Of a stretch of 64,000 nt of DNA, positions 45,392 to 55,182 are shown piece after piece; position 1 is the stretch's first letter, and every line of letters begins with the position of its first letter. The translations under genes were made by a program, and so were the position numbers. Source of the stretch: Bin80 sp965209015 (lineage in GTDB: Bacteria; Bacteroidota; Rhodothermia; Rhodothermales; Bin80); NCBI GenBank assembly GCA_965209015.1, contig OZ242367.1, positions 1,798,001 through 1,862,000 of the forward strand, read 5' to 3'. Below the pieces are notes generated by a model. It did no database searches. It was not told the origin of the DNA and saw only the letters and a list, made by a program, of their open reading frames with translations.

Positions 45392-46589
45392 ATTGCCTCT
45401 GCTCTCGCATCCGCTTGATCACCTTATGAATTCTTTGTGCAGTCTTTTCAATATCAACCTTTGTAGTTGAGAGTCCGAGCGAAAGCCTCAAGGATGCACG
45501 AGCGGTATGCTCGGGAACGCCGAGTTCCGTCAACACATGACTTGGAGTAATTGCACCACTGGTACAGGCAGAGCCAGCGGAAGCGCATACGCCTTCCAAA
45601 TCCATGTTGAGTAGTAACATCTCTCCATCTAAGGGGATCTCATCCACCGGCTTGAATGCCACATTGAGAATATGCGGAGCTGAGTTGGACGGTGTATTCA
45701 CAATCAGTTGGTCGCTAATTAAACTGAGCAGGCGAGTCTGCAATTCATCTCGTAGTGATCTCACTCGGGTTGAATGTGCTTCTTGGTTAGCCGCAATCAG
45801 ATCCATTGCTGTAGCCATGCCTACGGCGGCGGCTACATTTTCGGTTCCGCCGCGCCGCCCACGCTCCTGTGAGCCTCCTTGTATCAATGGAATTAACTCT
45901 ACCCCCTCCTTCACATATAAAATCCCGATTCCCTTCGGGCCATAGATCTTATGTGCGGAGAGAGACATCAGGTCAACCTTTAGGGATTCGGTGTTCAGAG
46001 GTAACCAGGCAGCTGCTTGGGCGGCATCTGTATGTATTCGGACTCCATGATCACCGCAGACGGAGGTAATCTCATGAATGGGAGCAAGTACACCTGTCTC
46101 ATTGTTGACATACATGACGGATACCAATCGGGTATGAGGCCTAAGGGCATTGCGAACAGCCCTTTCAGACAATGTCCCCGACTTGCGATCGGGTGATAGA
46201 TAGGATACCTCTGCTCCACGAATTTCTAGTGCATCAGCTGGTTCAAGTACTGCTTTGTGCTCAGTGGTTGCTGTAATTAGGTGCCCACCAGAGGAAAGAA
46301 GATTGAGCGCAAGATTATTCGCTTCGGTGGCTCCGCTAGTGAAAATAATTTGCTCGGGCTCTGCACTAAGATGGGTAGCAATTCGCTTACGGCTATCTTC
46401 AATTATCCCCCGTGCAGCCCTCCCCAACCGATGAATTGAAGAGGGATTTCCAAAACGATCTTTTAGATATGGCATCATTGCTTCCAGTACCGCAGGCGCC
46501 ATTGGAGTAGTGGCAGCATGATCCATATAGATTGAATCAATTGAAGATTGATCACGCAGCACTTCCCCAGTTTGTCGGGACACACTCAT
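45381..46589 (-). CDS. cysteine desulfurase (NifS/IscS family)
   Basis: A 402-aa PLP enzyme that takes sulfur from cysteine for iron-sulfur clusters and thio-modifications. Seen are YMDHAATTPM near residue 22, the histidine in TTEHKAVLE, the PLP aspartate in HTDAAQAAAW, the PLP lysine in LSAHKIYGPKG, and the catalytic loop Cys in GSACTSGA. The short loop with this Cys fits the NifS/IscS group I type. I chose the ATG at 46589; a 37-codon upstream extension to 46700 has no family similarity. It begins a long minus-strand gene run that reaches gpsA. Confidence 0.93.
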   Translation of the reverse strand: MSVSRQTGEVLRDQSSIDSIYMDHAATTPMAPAVLEAMMPYLKDRFGNPSSIHRLGRAARGIIEDSRKRIATHLSAEPEQIIFTSGATEANNLALNLLSSGGHLITATTEHKAVLEPADALEIRGAEVSYLSPDRKSGTLSERAVRNALRPHTRLVSVMYVNNETGVLAPIHEITSVCGDHGVRIHTDAAQAAAWLPLNTESLKVDLMSLSAHKIYGPKGIGILYVKEGVELIPLIQGGSQERGRRGGTENVAAAVGMATAMDLIAANQEAHSTRVRSLRDELQTRLLSLISDQLIVNTPSNSAPHILNVAFKPVDEIPLDGEMLLLNMDLEGVCASAGSACTSGAITPSHVLTELGVPEHTARASLRLSLGLSTTKVDIEKTAQRIHKVIKRMREQRQYEG

Positions 46590-46700
46590 GTTGATAGACG
46601 ACTCCAAACGTACATTCTGCTGAAAAGATGAAAGATGATTCCTCTGAAGTATGAAATCGGGGAAGTGAGGACGCCAACGCTGACATTTCAAAAATGGCAA

Positions 46701-47518
46701 CCAATCATGTGCTCAGAACTTACGTGAAGACTGGTAAGGACATTTGAAGCATTTTACGAATAAGGAGGTTGCCAGATTCCACATCTCACTTTACCAGACC
46801 AAGCCCAAGTTCGCCATTTTGGGTTCCATAAAGTTACGGATTTCCATTTGATCCCATAATTGGGACTCGTTTCATTTTGGGTATGAGTACAAAAGATTCG
46901 CCGAACCATCTCCGCTTTATGCTTTATCTGGGTCATTCTCTGGCCTTATCTTGCATTAAGGAGCAGGTTTCGTCAAATTCAGCCCTTCGCTTTTTCCTCT
47001 GGACACACATCGGGCTATTCCAACATCCAAAAATCATCCATAATGAAGTAGAACATAAGCAATAGCCCCCGAAATCAAGACCATAATGGGACAAAAATCA
47101 TACTTTCGGAGCAAAAAACAGTAGATCCTAAGCGAAAAAACAGTACCTTCCTTAGGGGATGGATACAAATAATAATTTAACTCCGTTGTAGACTATTGAG
47201 TATTACGAGGTAAGTGAGCCACTGAATACGATTGATGTGAGCACCCATCGCTCGTAATCGGTGGCTCTTTTGTTTGGAATACTCAACTATCAACTAAAAT
47301 CATTATATTCCCCGTCAATAGATATAAATTTATGTCCTTAAGTATGTCGTAATTTATTCACATGAATTCGGTGAACATGTTGTTTAAGTTTTAATTTTTG
47401 TTTCTTGTAAATAAGTGTCTTTATCTCAGTCGCTTATTTGGCTCTTGGGCTTTCAGATTCATTCCTGACTCGGCATCCGTAAGACCATAAATCCAATTCA
47501 ACTCTTAAGTTCTGGTTA
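46701..47518. other. 818-bp region, no gene supported
   Basis: Short frames (for example 46877-47065, plus) have no features. The stretch contains the hairpin at 47216-47275. Two similar segments near 47112 and 47141 contain GAAAAAACAGTA-like words. It separates the divergent cysteine desulfurase and lipoprotein genes and should hold both promoters. Confidence 0.4.
47216..47275 (+). terminator. branched hairpin followed by U-rich tail; terminator or small-RNA end
   Basis: Outer arms GAGCCAC (47216-47222) and GTGGCTC (47261-47267) pair perfectly. Inside, CGATT pairs with AATCG, and GATG can pair with CATC. TTTTGTTT follows. It resembles a Rho-independent terminator, but no plus-strand gene ends just before it, so an unannotated small RNA may end here. 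Confidence 0.45.
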
Positions 47519-48214
47519 GTGACTTGTAATTACTTTACTTACAGCACAGTAGCAGTCTGTTTTGCGTTCGTTCTTTTTGCAGGTTGCTCTGATCCGAAGA
47601 AAGCGTCCAATTCCAATTTTAAGCGAGTTCTCCAGGAATATCACTCGGAGGATTCTCCTTGTTTTGATGTCGAAGTTCAATTTCCATTGACCTACGAGGC
47701 TGAGCATATGTCCTCATTATTCGGTGGACCTATGTATTCTATTGGAGAGACTCGGGAGGCCACATTAGTGAAGACTCTTGTAGATGCAGGGATCGTTGTA
47801 GACACCTCTGGAAGCGATTCTGATGATAATTTACGCATTGCAACCCTCACTGATTTTGGTGAATCAATCGCCAAGTCTCATGATGATGATTCTGAGTCAT
47901 CGGAAAATAGTGATGGTACTGAATTCTGTTGGGGATCAGGGTATCATGTGGATGAGGTGACGAGATACACTGAGCCTACATCCCAACTTGGCATCACTAT
48001 CTCAATGGTTACATATACTCTTTCCGTGAAGAATCCAGTAGAATGGCCAGGTGGTACACATGAGTTACCTGATGGCATCCAGAGAATGATTTTCCCGTCC
48101 CTGTTTGGCTATTACTCTTCTTCTCAAGCACTCGTCTCTGCTGAACCAGAGTCCCAAGAAACCGAACTTGTCCTTATGGGAGATGGATGGGCTCATATTA
48201 GTGCTATAGAATAG
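47519..48214 (+). CDS. uncharacterised lipoprotein
   Basis: A 231-aa protein starting at a GTG. The signal ends in lipobox LFAGC near residue 23. The mature part has a pattern that I recall from uncharacterised proteobacterial and acidobacterial lipoproteins: an early single Cys (SPCFDVEV), L..LVDAGIV, then a second Cys (EFCWGSG), V.RYTEP, VTYTLSV and a W. The two cysteines may form a disulfide. An acidic stretch (DDDSESSENSDG) lies near residue 120. I do not know its function. It stands alone. Confidence 0.6.
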   Translation: MTCNYFTYSTVAVCFAFVLFAGCSDPKKASNSNFKRVLQEYHSEDSPCFDVEVQFPLTYEAEHMSSLFGGPMYSIGETREATLVKTLVDAGIVVDTSGSDSDDNLRIATLTDFGESIAKSHDDDSESSENSDGTEFCWGSGYHVDEVTRYTEPTSQLGITISMVTYTLSVKNPVEWPGGTHELPDGIQRMIFPSLFGYYSSSQALVSAEPESQETELVLMGDGWAHISAIE

Positions 48215-48343
48215 AGTAGTCCCCTTATTCTAATCTAGTTACTTCAACTCTGTCAATGAATCAGTCATTCACCTAAAGTCTTACTTCGCATCAATAGGGT
48301 ATTTGCTCTGGGCATTGAGATTCTCAACCCTATTATTGGTTTT

Positions 48344-48562
48344 GTGGTATTCCTAACCGTTCTGATCGTCTCAATCTTTGCCATGGGAGACGGGTTTTTT
48401 TGTGTTATCCTATCTTTGATTTTGGCATCAATTTCTTCTATTCTGGTTTGTGGGCCACTCGCAGTCCTTACAAACATTCAAAATAACCTCAGTCGGTCTA
48501 CTGACGAAAATATTGACCACGCGGATACACCGTTACCTTCCACATCTTTTGATTCGCATTAG
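48344..48562 (+). CDS. possible small membrane protein, start uncertain
   Basis: The 72-codon frame from GTG 48344 encodes two hydrophobic segments (about residues 2-14 and 18-42) and a polar tail. The frame is open back to a stop at 48257, and the upstream residues (including GIEILNPIIG) also look protein-like, but no usual start is found. A short ATG frame at 48256 ends at once, so a frameshift is possible. It resembles small two-helix membrane proteins but has no specific match I can name. Confidence 0.3.
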   Translation: MVFLTVLIVSIFAMGDGFFCVILSLILASISSILVCGPLAVLTNIQNNLSRSTDENIDHADTPLPSTSFDSH

Positions 48563-48803
48563 TTGTCACATCCCCTATTGGTTGGTAGATATTTTGCCCT
48601 GATTAGGGTTTAGTCCCCCACCCTATTTTCCAGTGACTTGTGGCCGTTCACTTTTGTATCAGAAATCGAAATTGTACCCAAGTTTACCATATTCTTGTGT
48701 TCCAAGCTACGGAAGAACCTACGTTCAAGAGCAATACCCTTTCCGTTAGGAGTGGCAAACTTGGGCAACAAGCAATTTTCTACATTCTAACTTTTGCAGA
48801 GGA

Positions 48804-51800
48804 CTACTTCATGAGTGTCATCTGACCTTGAGCAAGTTGTACTCCTGCATCCTGTCTTGCAATGATACGATAAATATAGACACTTGATGGCAGGTTGGGA
48901 ACTGTAAGCATGAGAGATCTTGATACCCCCGCAGATACACCTGAGAACTCTTCAACATGCACTCTTTGCCCTAAAAGATTGAATACTTCAACAGCTAGAT
49001 CCGTAGTTGTCGGTAAATCCACTATGATATTTGTTGATGGATTGAACGGGTTCGGATAATTCCCTAATAGAGTGAATTCTGATACCGTCTGACCTGTTTC
49101 AACAGATATATCTCCGACCGCTTCAATCATCATGGCAGATGCCTGCTCTGAGTAAGTACCTATCCCTGCCGAGTTAATCGCTGCCACCTGAAAAAAGTAT
49201 TCCTGTCCTGCTGTCAACCCAGTAAGCGTAATCTCTGTACCTTTGGGGTTCGGGGTCACAGAAACCCATTCATCATGAGACATACTCCGGTCGCGACACT
49301 GAAAATCATAGGAAATGATCTCCGTTCCACCAGAATTCTTGGGGGCATCCCAAGTGACGAATAGTTTGGTCTCAGACATCAGTTCGACTGTCACGCTGGT
49401 TGGTGCACCTGGAAGTGCTGCTGGCGTGGCGGATGCCTGCTCCGAATATGTACCCCTCCCCGCTGAGTTGATCGCTGCCACGCGAATAAAGTATTCCTTG
49501 CCAGACGTAAGTCCACTAATCATGATTTCCGTGTCCGTGGGCTTTGGTTCCATCGAAATCCAATCTTCCTGTGATAGACTTCCATCACGGTACTGAACAT
49601 CATACTTTAGAATGTCCATTCCTGCTGCATTTTGGGGAGAATCCCAGGACGCGTGCAAGGATGTCTCAGAACTCACTTCTACGGTCAAGCTCGTAGGTGC
49701 CTCGGGAAGCGCAGACATGACGGCAGATGCTTCCTCTGAGAAAGCACCAGTTCCGGCAGAGTTGATCGCTGCCACCTGAAAATAGTACTCCATGCCTACC
49801 GTAAGTTCCGTAAGCGTAATCTCCGTTCCAGTGGGATGGGGAGAAATGGAAACCCAATTATCGTGAGACATAGTTCCATCACGACACTGAAAATCATAGG
49901 CAATGATCTCTGATCCACCAGAATTCTCTGGAGCATCCCAAGTAACGAACAGTTTGGTCTCAGACATGAGTTCAACTGTCACGCCAGTAGGTGCTTCTGG
50001 AAGTGACGTCAGGATAGCCGATACTTCCTCCGAGTAAGTACCTATTCCATCCGAATTGATTGCTGCCACACGAATAAAGTACTCGTGTCCAGTCGTAAGT
50101 CCGCTAATCGTAGTCTCTGTATCCGTTGGATTCGGAGCGACGGAAGTCCATGAGATAGGAGATTCGTTGCCACCTCGATACTGTACATCATACCCTTCAA
50201 TATCTGTTCCGAAGGTATTCGTGGGAGGATCCCAAGTGACGCTCAGAGTGGTTTCAGATTCCACTTCAACGGTTACATTGGTCGGTGCCTGTATACGTTG
50301 AGTCATCAGAGCAGATGCTTCCTCTGAGAAAGCACCAGTTCCGGCAGAGTTGATCGCTGCCACCTGAAAATAGTACTCCATGCCTACCGTAAGTTCCGTA
50401 AGCGTAATCTCCGTTCCAGTGGGATGGGGAGAAATGGAAACCCAATTATCGTGAGACATGGTTCCATCACGACACTGAAAATCATAGGCAATGATCTCCG
50501 ATCCACCAGAATTCTCTGGAGCATCCCAAGTAACGAACAGTTTGGTCTCAGACATGAGTTCAACTGTCACGCCAGTAGGTGCTTCTGGAAGTGACGTCAG
50601 GATAGCCGATACTTCCTCCGAGTAAGTACCTATTCCATCCGAATTGATTGCTGCCACACGAATAAAGTACTCGTGTCCAGTCGTAAGTCCGCTAATCGTA
50701 GTCTCTGTATCCGTTGGATTCGGAGCGACGGAAGTCCATGAGATAGGAGATTCGTTGCCACCTCGATACTGTACATCATACCCTTCAATATCTGTTCCGA
50801 AGGTATTCGTGGGAGGATCCCAAGTGACGCTCAGAGTGGTTTCAGATTCCACTTCAACGGTCACATTGGTTGGTGCCTCTGGTCGGGTGTACATAAATGC
50901 TGTTGCTTCCTCAGAGTAGGTTCCGATCCCAGCGGAGTTGATTGCTGCCACCTGAAAAAAGTATTCTATTCCCGCAGTGAGTTCGGTGAGTTCAATCTCT
51001 GCAATCGTAGGATGCGGAGAAATAGAAACCCATTCATCATGCGACATCGTTCCATCACGACATTGAAAATCATAGGCAATGATCTCCGTTCCGCCAGTAT
51101 TCTTGGGAGGATTCCAAGTAACGAATAGTGTGGTCTCCGACATGAGTTCAACCGTCACGCCAGTAGGTGCTTCGGGAAAGGTAGTAAGAGTGGCGGATAC
51201 TTCCTTAGAGTATGCACCAGTCCCCGCCGAGTTGATCGTGGCGACCCGAATAAAGTACTCCTTTCCTAGGGATAATTCAGAAATCGTTACCTCCGTATTC
51301 GTATGATCCACAGTGATAGAAGTCCATGAGATGGGAGATTCACTCCCATCCCGATACTGAACATCATAGCCTGTGATCTCCAATGAACTGGTATTTTCCG
51401 GAGCATCCCATGTAACACTCAGGGAACTCTCCGAAGCCACTTGGATCGCCACACCAGTCGGTGTATCAGGAAGTAAAGTCATGACTGCGGATGCCTGCTC
51501 TGAATACGTTCCCATCCCCGCCGAGTTGATCGCTGCGACCTGAAAAAAATACTCAATCCCAGATGTAAGCTCCTTAAGTTCAATCTCCGTGACCGTAGGA
51601 TGCGGTGTGACGGAAATCCAATCGTCATGAGACATCGTCCCATCGCGGCACTGAAAATCGTAGGCAATAATCTCCGCTCCGCCGGTTTTTGTGGGAGCAT
51701 CCCAAGTGACACGCAAGGTGGTCTCCGAGGTTACCTCCACGATCAGGCTGGTCGGTGCATTAGGAAGTGAAGCCAGGATAGCGGAAACCTCCTCCGAGTA

Positions 51801-54527
51801 GGAACCAGTCCCCGCCGAGTTGATTGCGGCCACTTTGATAAAGTACTCTTTTCTAGCATTTAATCCAGAAATCGTTGTCTCAGTCTCGGAACTGTTCAGG
51901 ATGATAGAATTCCATGAGATGGGAGACACACTTGCGTCCCTGTACTGAACATCATATCCAGAAATTGCAGATATACCGATATTCGTGGGTGCATCCCATG
52001 AGACATGTAGGGAGTTTTCAGGTGCCAATTCAACCGTAACATCAGTAGGTGCATCAGGAAGTAAAACCATGATTGCAGATGCCTTCTCTGAGAAGGCACC
52101 CGTTCCCGCCGAGTTGATTGCGGCCACTCGAATAAAGTATTCCAGTCCGGACGTTAGTCCGAAGAGTTCAATCTCTGTTTCCGTGGGATGCGGTGAGAAA
52201 TTAGCCCAATCGTTGGGAGACATTCTCCCATTTCGATACTGAACATGATAAGCAATGATCTCTGCACCGCCTGTACTTGTGGGAGGATCCCAAGAGGCGT
52301 ACATCCTATTTTCCGAAATCACCCTAATTATCAAGCCTGTCGGTGCATCGGGGAGCGGAATTAGGACAGCAGATACTTCCTCAGTGTATGCGCCAATCCC
52401 TTCTGAGTTGATCGCTGCCACCTTGAAAAAGTATTCTTTTCCAGCCGTTAATTCAGAAATCTCTGTCTCTGTTTCGTAATCGTCCAAAATCATAGAATTC
52501 CATGAGATGAGAGATTCACTTCCTTCTCGATACTGAAGATCATAGCCAGTGATTTCCGATGAGCCGGCATATGAGGGGACATCCCAAATGACATACACGG
52601 AGGTCTCAGATGTCACGTCAACGATTAAGTTATTGGGAGCATCAGGAACAGGAAGTGGAGTGAGAATGGCGTATTCTTCCTTTGAGTACGCTCCTGTCCC
52701 AACTGAATTGATCGCTGCAACCTTAATAAAATACTCCTGTTCGGAAACAAGTCCACGAATCGTAGTTTCGGTGTTGGTGCCTTCCAGCGTCACAGAAGTC
52801 CAAGCGATGGGGAAGCCATTTTCGTTCAGATATTGAACATCATAGCCTGTAATCTCCGCTCCGCCATCATTGACTGGAGCAGTCCATGAGACATACAATG
52901 AGGTACGAGAAGCCACATTGACTGTCACGTCGGTGGGTGCATCGGGCACGACGGCCAGAACCTCAGCTGTAGTCCCTACACCAGTCAACCATGATCCTGT
53001 GCCTATCTCATTCTTGGCAGCAACCCTAACATCATATCTAGTCCCAGGATTTAAACTGGGAATCGTAGTACCAGTAGTTGTAACCGTGGTGGAAGACGTA
53101 GGATAGTCGGCCTCCGAGGCCAACTTGTGTTGTACAATATATCCTGAGATCTTCGCTCCTCCAGTTTCCGTGGGTTCTGCCCAAGTCAAGGTCAGTGCAT
53201 CCGACTCGGTTTCATCTACTGCAAGATCTGTGGGAATGCCTGGAACTGTTACATCGGCAGTCTGGATATCTCCCATCTCAGTTTGAAACCAATCGGAGTA
53301 TCCCTCTGCATTTTTCGCACGAATCCGAACCGAGTAAAAACTGGATGGACGTAGACCCGTGAAGGTATATTGAAGTTCAGAAGGGAGTATAACCTCAATT
53401 GATGTGAGGAAATCAAAGTTAGGAAAGTGCTCTGTTCTGGCTATTTCATATTTCTCAATTGGGCTTCCACCATCATCTTGTGCACTCCATTCTACGGTGA
53501 ATTGGAATGGAGTAATTGAGAGAATATTTATGTCCTCCCGAGTCAGAGTGGATGGAACTGTGGGGGGAATAGCTTCTACTAAATCAGATTCAACCATCTC
53601 ATCTGTGCCATCATCGTCCCTGTAAAATACTCGGGCCTTGATCATCACCCCCCGATCAATATCCTGAATGATATACTGACTTTTCTCATCCAATGGAAGA
53701 CGAGTAGTGATCTCTCCTTGCTCTGTTAAAAAGGTACGCTCCACTTCTACCCCATCTCTAAGAGTAACCCATGAAATCTGGGGGAAAAATTCTTCCAGAG
53801 GTGGTTGGCTCCGAGCCATGATCATTCCATCGGGATCATCAACACCAGTCTGATTTTCTCCAAAAAAAATGACTTTAAAGACTCCAAAAGGTGACAACAG
53901 TGAGTTTTTCTCATGCGTCAGCGTCAAGCTCCCAATCGGTGCGTCATTCACTGGCTCTACATTAAACGTAAATCTGTACGCCTCGCTAAAACTCTGTTGG
54001 GCAATGTTGTCACTGACTTTGAAAAGAAAGCTACTATAACCTTCACCATGTTCGTCTTTACCCGGAGTGAATACTAATAACCCTGCTCTTATTAAGGCAA
54101 GTATTGCGTTATGTTGAGTAATATCTTCTGTTAAATCAAACCCGCGCATACTCAATTTCCCATTACCCGTGAACTCGGAAATGATCACGCTTTCCAGTAC
54201 ATCACCTGGGTCGTTGTCTTCAAATGGAAAATCACTTAACGAAAACGTGTACGGTGTGTCTTCCTGAATAGTCCTCACCACATTTTCAGAGGTTGGAGGA
54301 TCTTGCCTTTTACCCTCCTGTATCGTTCCTATATCATTCTGGGGAGTAAATCCAGACTCTGGCGAAAGAGACTGATCACTATTACCAGAATAAATTTGAG
54401 ATCCTACACTGGATCTATCCTGCCCGCTGATATAATCTGCAATAGATACCTCGTGGACGAAGAACGTCAGGAAGAAGGTAAGACAAAGTAGTAATGAATA
54501 TTTGACTTGAAAGCTAAATTGTAACAT
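48804..54527 (-). CDS. giant surface protein: 15 fibronectin-III domains with T9SS C-terminal sorting domain
   Basis: A 1907-aa exported protein. A signal peptide starts at the ATG (54527); a TTG at 54563 would put 12 odd residues in front. A cadherin-like/Tandem-95 module follows (NVVRTIQEDTPYTFSL, VFTPGKDEHGEGY). I count 15 fibronectin-III domains of about 90-98 residues with the usual W in TW/SW and a YDVQYRDG or YDFQCRDG strand; the last ten alternate in two types. The C-terminal 100 residues are a T9SS sorting domain (NYPNPFNPST, VEVFNLLGQ, SVYIYRI), so the protein should be exported through the outer membrane and retained at the surface. Likely roles are adhesion or stalk formation. Confidence 0.9.
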   Translation of the reverse strand: MLQFSFQVKYSLLLCLTFFLTFFVHEVSIADYISGQDRSSVGSQIYSGNSDQSLSPESGFTPQNDIGTIQEGKRQDPPTSENVVRTIQEDTPYTFSLSDFPFEDNDPGDVLESVIISEFTGNGKLSMRGFDLTEDITQHNAILALIRAGLLVFTPGKDEHGEGYSSFLFKVSDNIAQQSFSEAYRFTFNVEPVNDAPIGSLTLTHEKNSLLSPFGVFKVIFFGENQTGVDDPDGMIMARSQPPLEEFFPQISWVTLRDGVEVERTFLTEQGEITTRLPLDEKSQYIIQDIDRGVMIKARVFYRDDDGTDEMVESDLVEAIPPTVPSTLTREDINILSITPFQFTVEWSAQDDGGSPIEKYEIARTEHFPNFDFLTSIEVILPSELQYTFTGLRPSSFYSVRIRAKNAEGYSDWFQTEMGDIQTADVTVPGIPTDLAVDETESDALTLTWAEPTETGGAKISGYIVQHKLASEADYPTSSTTVTTTGTTIPSLNPGTRYDVRVAAKNEIGTGSWLTGVGTTAEVLAVVPDAPTDVTVNVASRTSLYVSWTAPVNDGGAEITGYDVQYLNENGFPIAWTSVTLEGTNTETTIRGLVSEQEYFIKVAAINSVGTGAYSKEEYAILTPLPVPDAPNNLIVDVTSETSVYVIWDVPSYAGSSEITGYDLQYREGSESLISWNSMILDDYETETEISELTAGKEYFFKVAAINSEGIGAYTEEVSAVLIPLPDAPTGLIIRVISENRMYASWDPPTSTGGAEIIAYHVQYRNGRMSPNDWANFSPHPTETEIELFGLTSGLEYFIRVAAINSAGTGAFSEKASAIMVLLPDAPTDVTVELAPENSLHVSWDAPTNIGISAISGYDVQYRDASVSPISWNSIILNSSETETTISGLNARKEYFIKVAAINSAGTGSYSEEVSAILASLPNAPTSLIVEVTSETTLRVTWDAPTKTGGAEIIAYDFQCRDGTMSHDDWISVTPHPTVTEIELKELTSGIEYFFQVAAINSAGMGTYSEQASAVMTLLPDTPTGVAIQVASESSLSVTWDAPENTSSLEITGYDVQYRDGSESPISWTSITVDHTNTEVTISELSLGKEYFIRVATINSAGTGAYSKEVSATLTTFPEAPTGVTVELMSETTLFVTWNPPKNTGGTEIIAYDFQCRDGTMSHDEWVSISPHPTIAEIELTELTAGIEYFFQVAAINSAGIGTYSEEATAFMYTRPEAPTNVTVEVESETTLSVTWDPPTNTFGTDIEGYDVQYRGGNESPISWTSVAPNPTDTETTISGLTTGHEYFIRVAAINSDGIGTYSEEVSAILTSLPEAPTGVTVELMSETKLFVTWDAPENSGGSEIIAYDFQCRDGTMSHDNWVSISPHPTGTEITLTELTVGMEYYFQVAAINSAGTGAFSEEASALMTQRIQAPTNVTVEVESETTLSVTWDPPTNTFGTDIEGYDVQYRGGNESPISWTSVAPNPTDTETTISGLTTGHEYFIRVAAINSDGIGTYSEEVSAILTSLPEAPTGVTVELMSETKLFVTWDAPENSGGSEIIAYDFQCRDGTMSHDNWVSISPHPTGTEITLTELTVGMEYYFQVAAINSAGTGAFSEEASAVMSALPEAPTSLTVEVSSETSLHASWDSPQNAAGMDILKYDVQYRDGSLSQEDWISMEPKPTDTEIMISGLTSGKEYFIRVAAINSAGRGTYSEQASATPAALPGAPTSVTVELMSETKLFVTWDAPKNSGGTEIISYDFQCRDRSMSHDEWVSVTPNPKGTEITLTGLTAGQEYFFQVAAINSAGIGTYSEQASAMMIEAVGDISVETGQTVSEFTLLGNYPNPFNPSTNIIVDLPTTTDLAVEVFNLLGQRVHVEEFSGVSAGVSRSLMLTVPNLPSSVYIYRIIARQDAGVQLAQGQMTLMK
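49723..50898 (-). repeat. 588-bp tandem duplication inside the FN3 gene
   Basis: Copies 49723-50310 and 50311-50898 each encode two FN3 domains. Over the first 568 or so bases I counted four differences; the last 20 differ more. The unit length keeps frame. The low divergence shows a recent event or ongoing conversion. Confidence 0.92.
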
Positions 54528-54563
54528 TAGATGATGGCAATAGCCTTTATCTGTGATAGTCAA

Positions 54564-55182
54564 TGTCTGTCGTGAATAAACAACTCAGTTAAATAAACAA
54601 TTAATCTTACTTTGGCAAAATACACCATTGTCCTTAATAATATTTAATAAAAATACCATATACCTTAATATTTCATGTTAAATTCACATTTATCCTTAAT
54701 TATTCCATAAATGCGGTTAATACTTCGTCTTGATCTTGATTTTTTTGGAATCAATTTAATGATGTATCTCACGCTGAAAAATGAATGGTGGAATGAAAGC
54801 CATTGCGCTCCGGCTCGCATGAGACAGCAAGAAATTCAGTCAGTTCGTGTTTAATTCGCAATACTCTTTCGTAACGAAATGGGCGGACGGCCCGAAGAGA
54901 CAGGGTAGATGGACTTGCGCATATGTGGATCATCTTGGTCCAGATCCACCTTGATGCATTTATTACGACATCATGAACTGATTCGCGGCCACAAAAACAG
55001 AAATAGAGAGGATTGACTGCGAGTTTAACCTTTACATTCCGAAATCCTACTCCGCAGAATCGGGCTAATGTACCCCTGAATGGCTGTGTGGTCATTTCTG
55101 TGTGTCACTGACTGAACTTCAAGACCATATCAGTTCTATGAATTGGGTGGGAAATTCCGAAATCTTCGTGAGTGTTGTGAGA
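54564..55182. other. region upstream of the FN3 gene
   Basis: This region is very AT-rich from 54564 to 54760, probably holding the promoter of the FN3 gene. A 108-codon minus frame (54769-55095) has no recognisable features and two clusters of rare residues; I treat it as unsupported. Confidence 0.35.

Noticed and set aside
54769..55095. 108-codon minus-strand frame
   Set aside because: No recognisable motif, unusual composition, no ribosome-binding site, and it lies in a decayed region.
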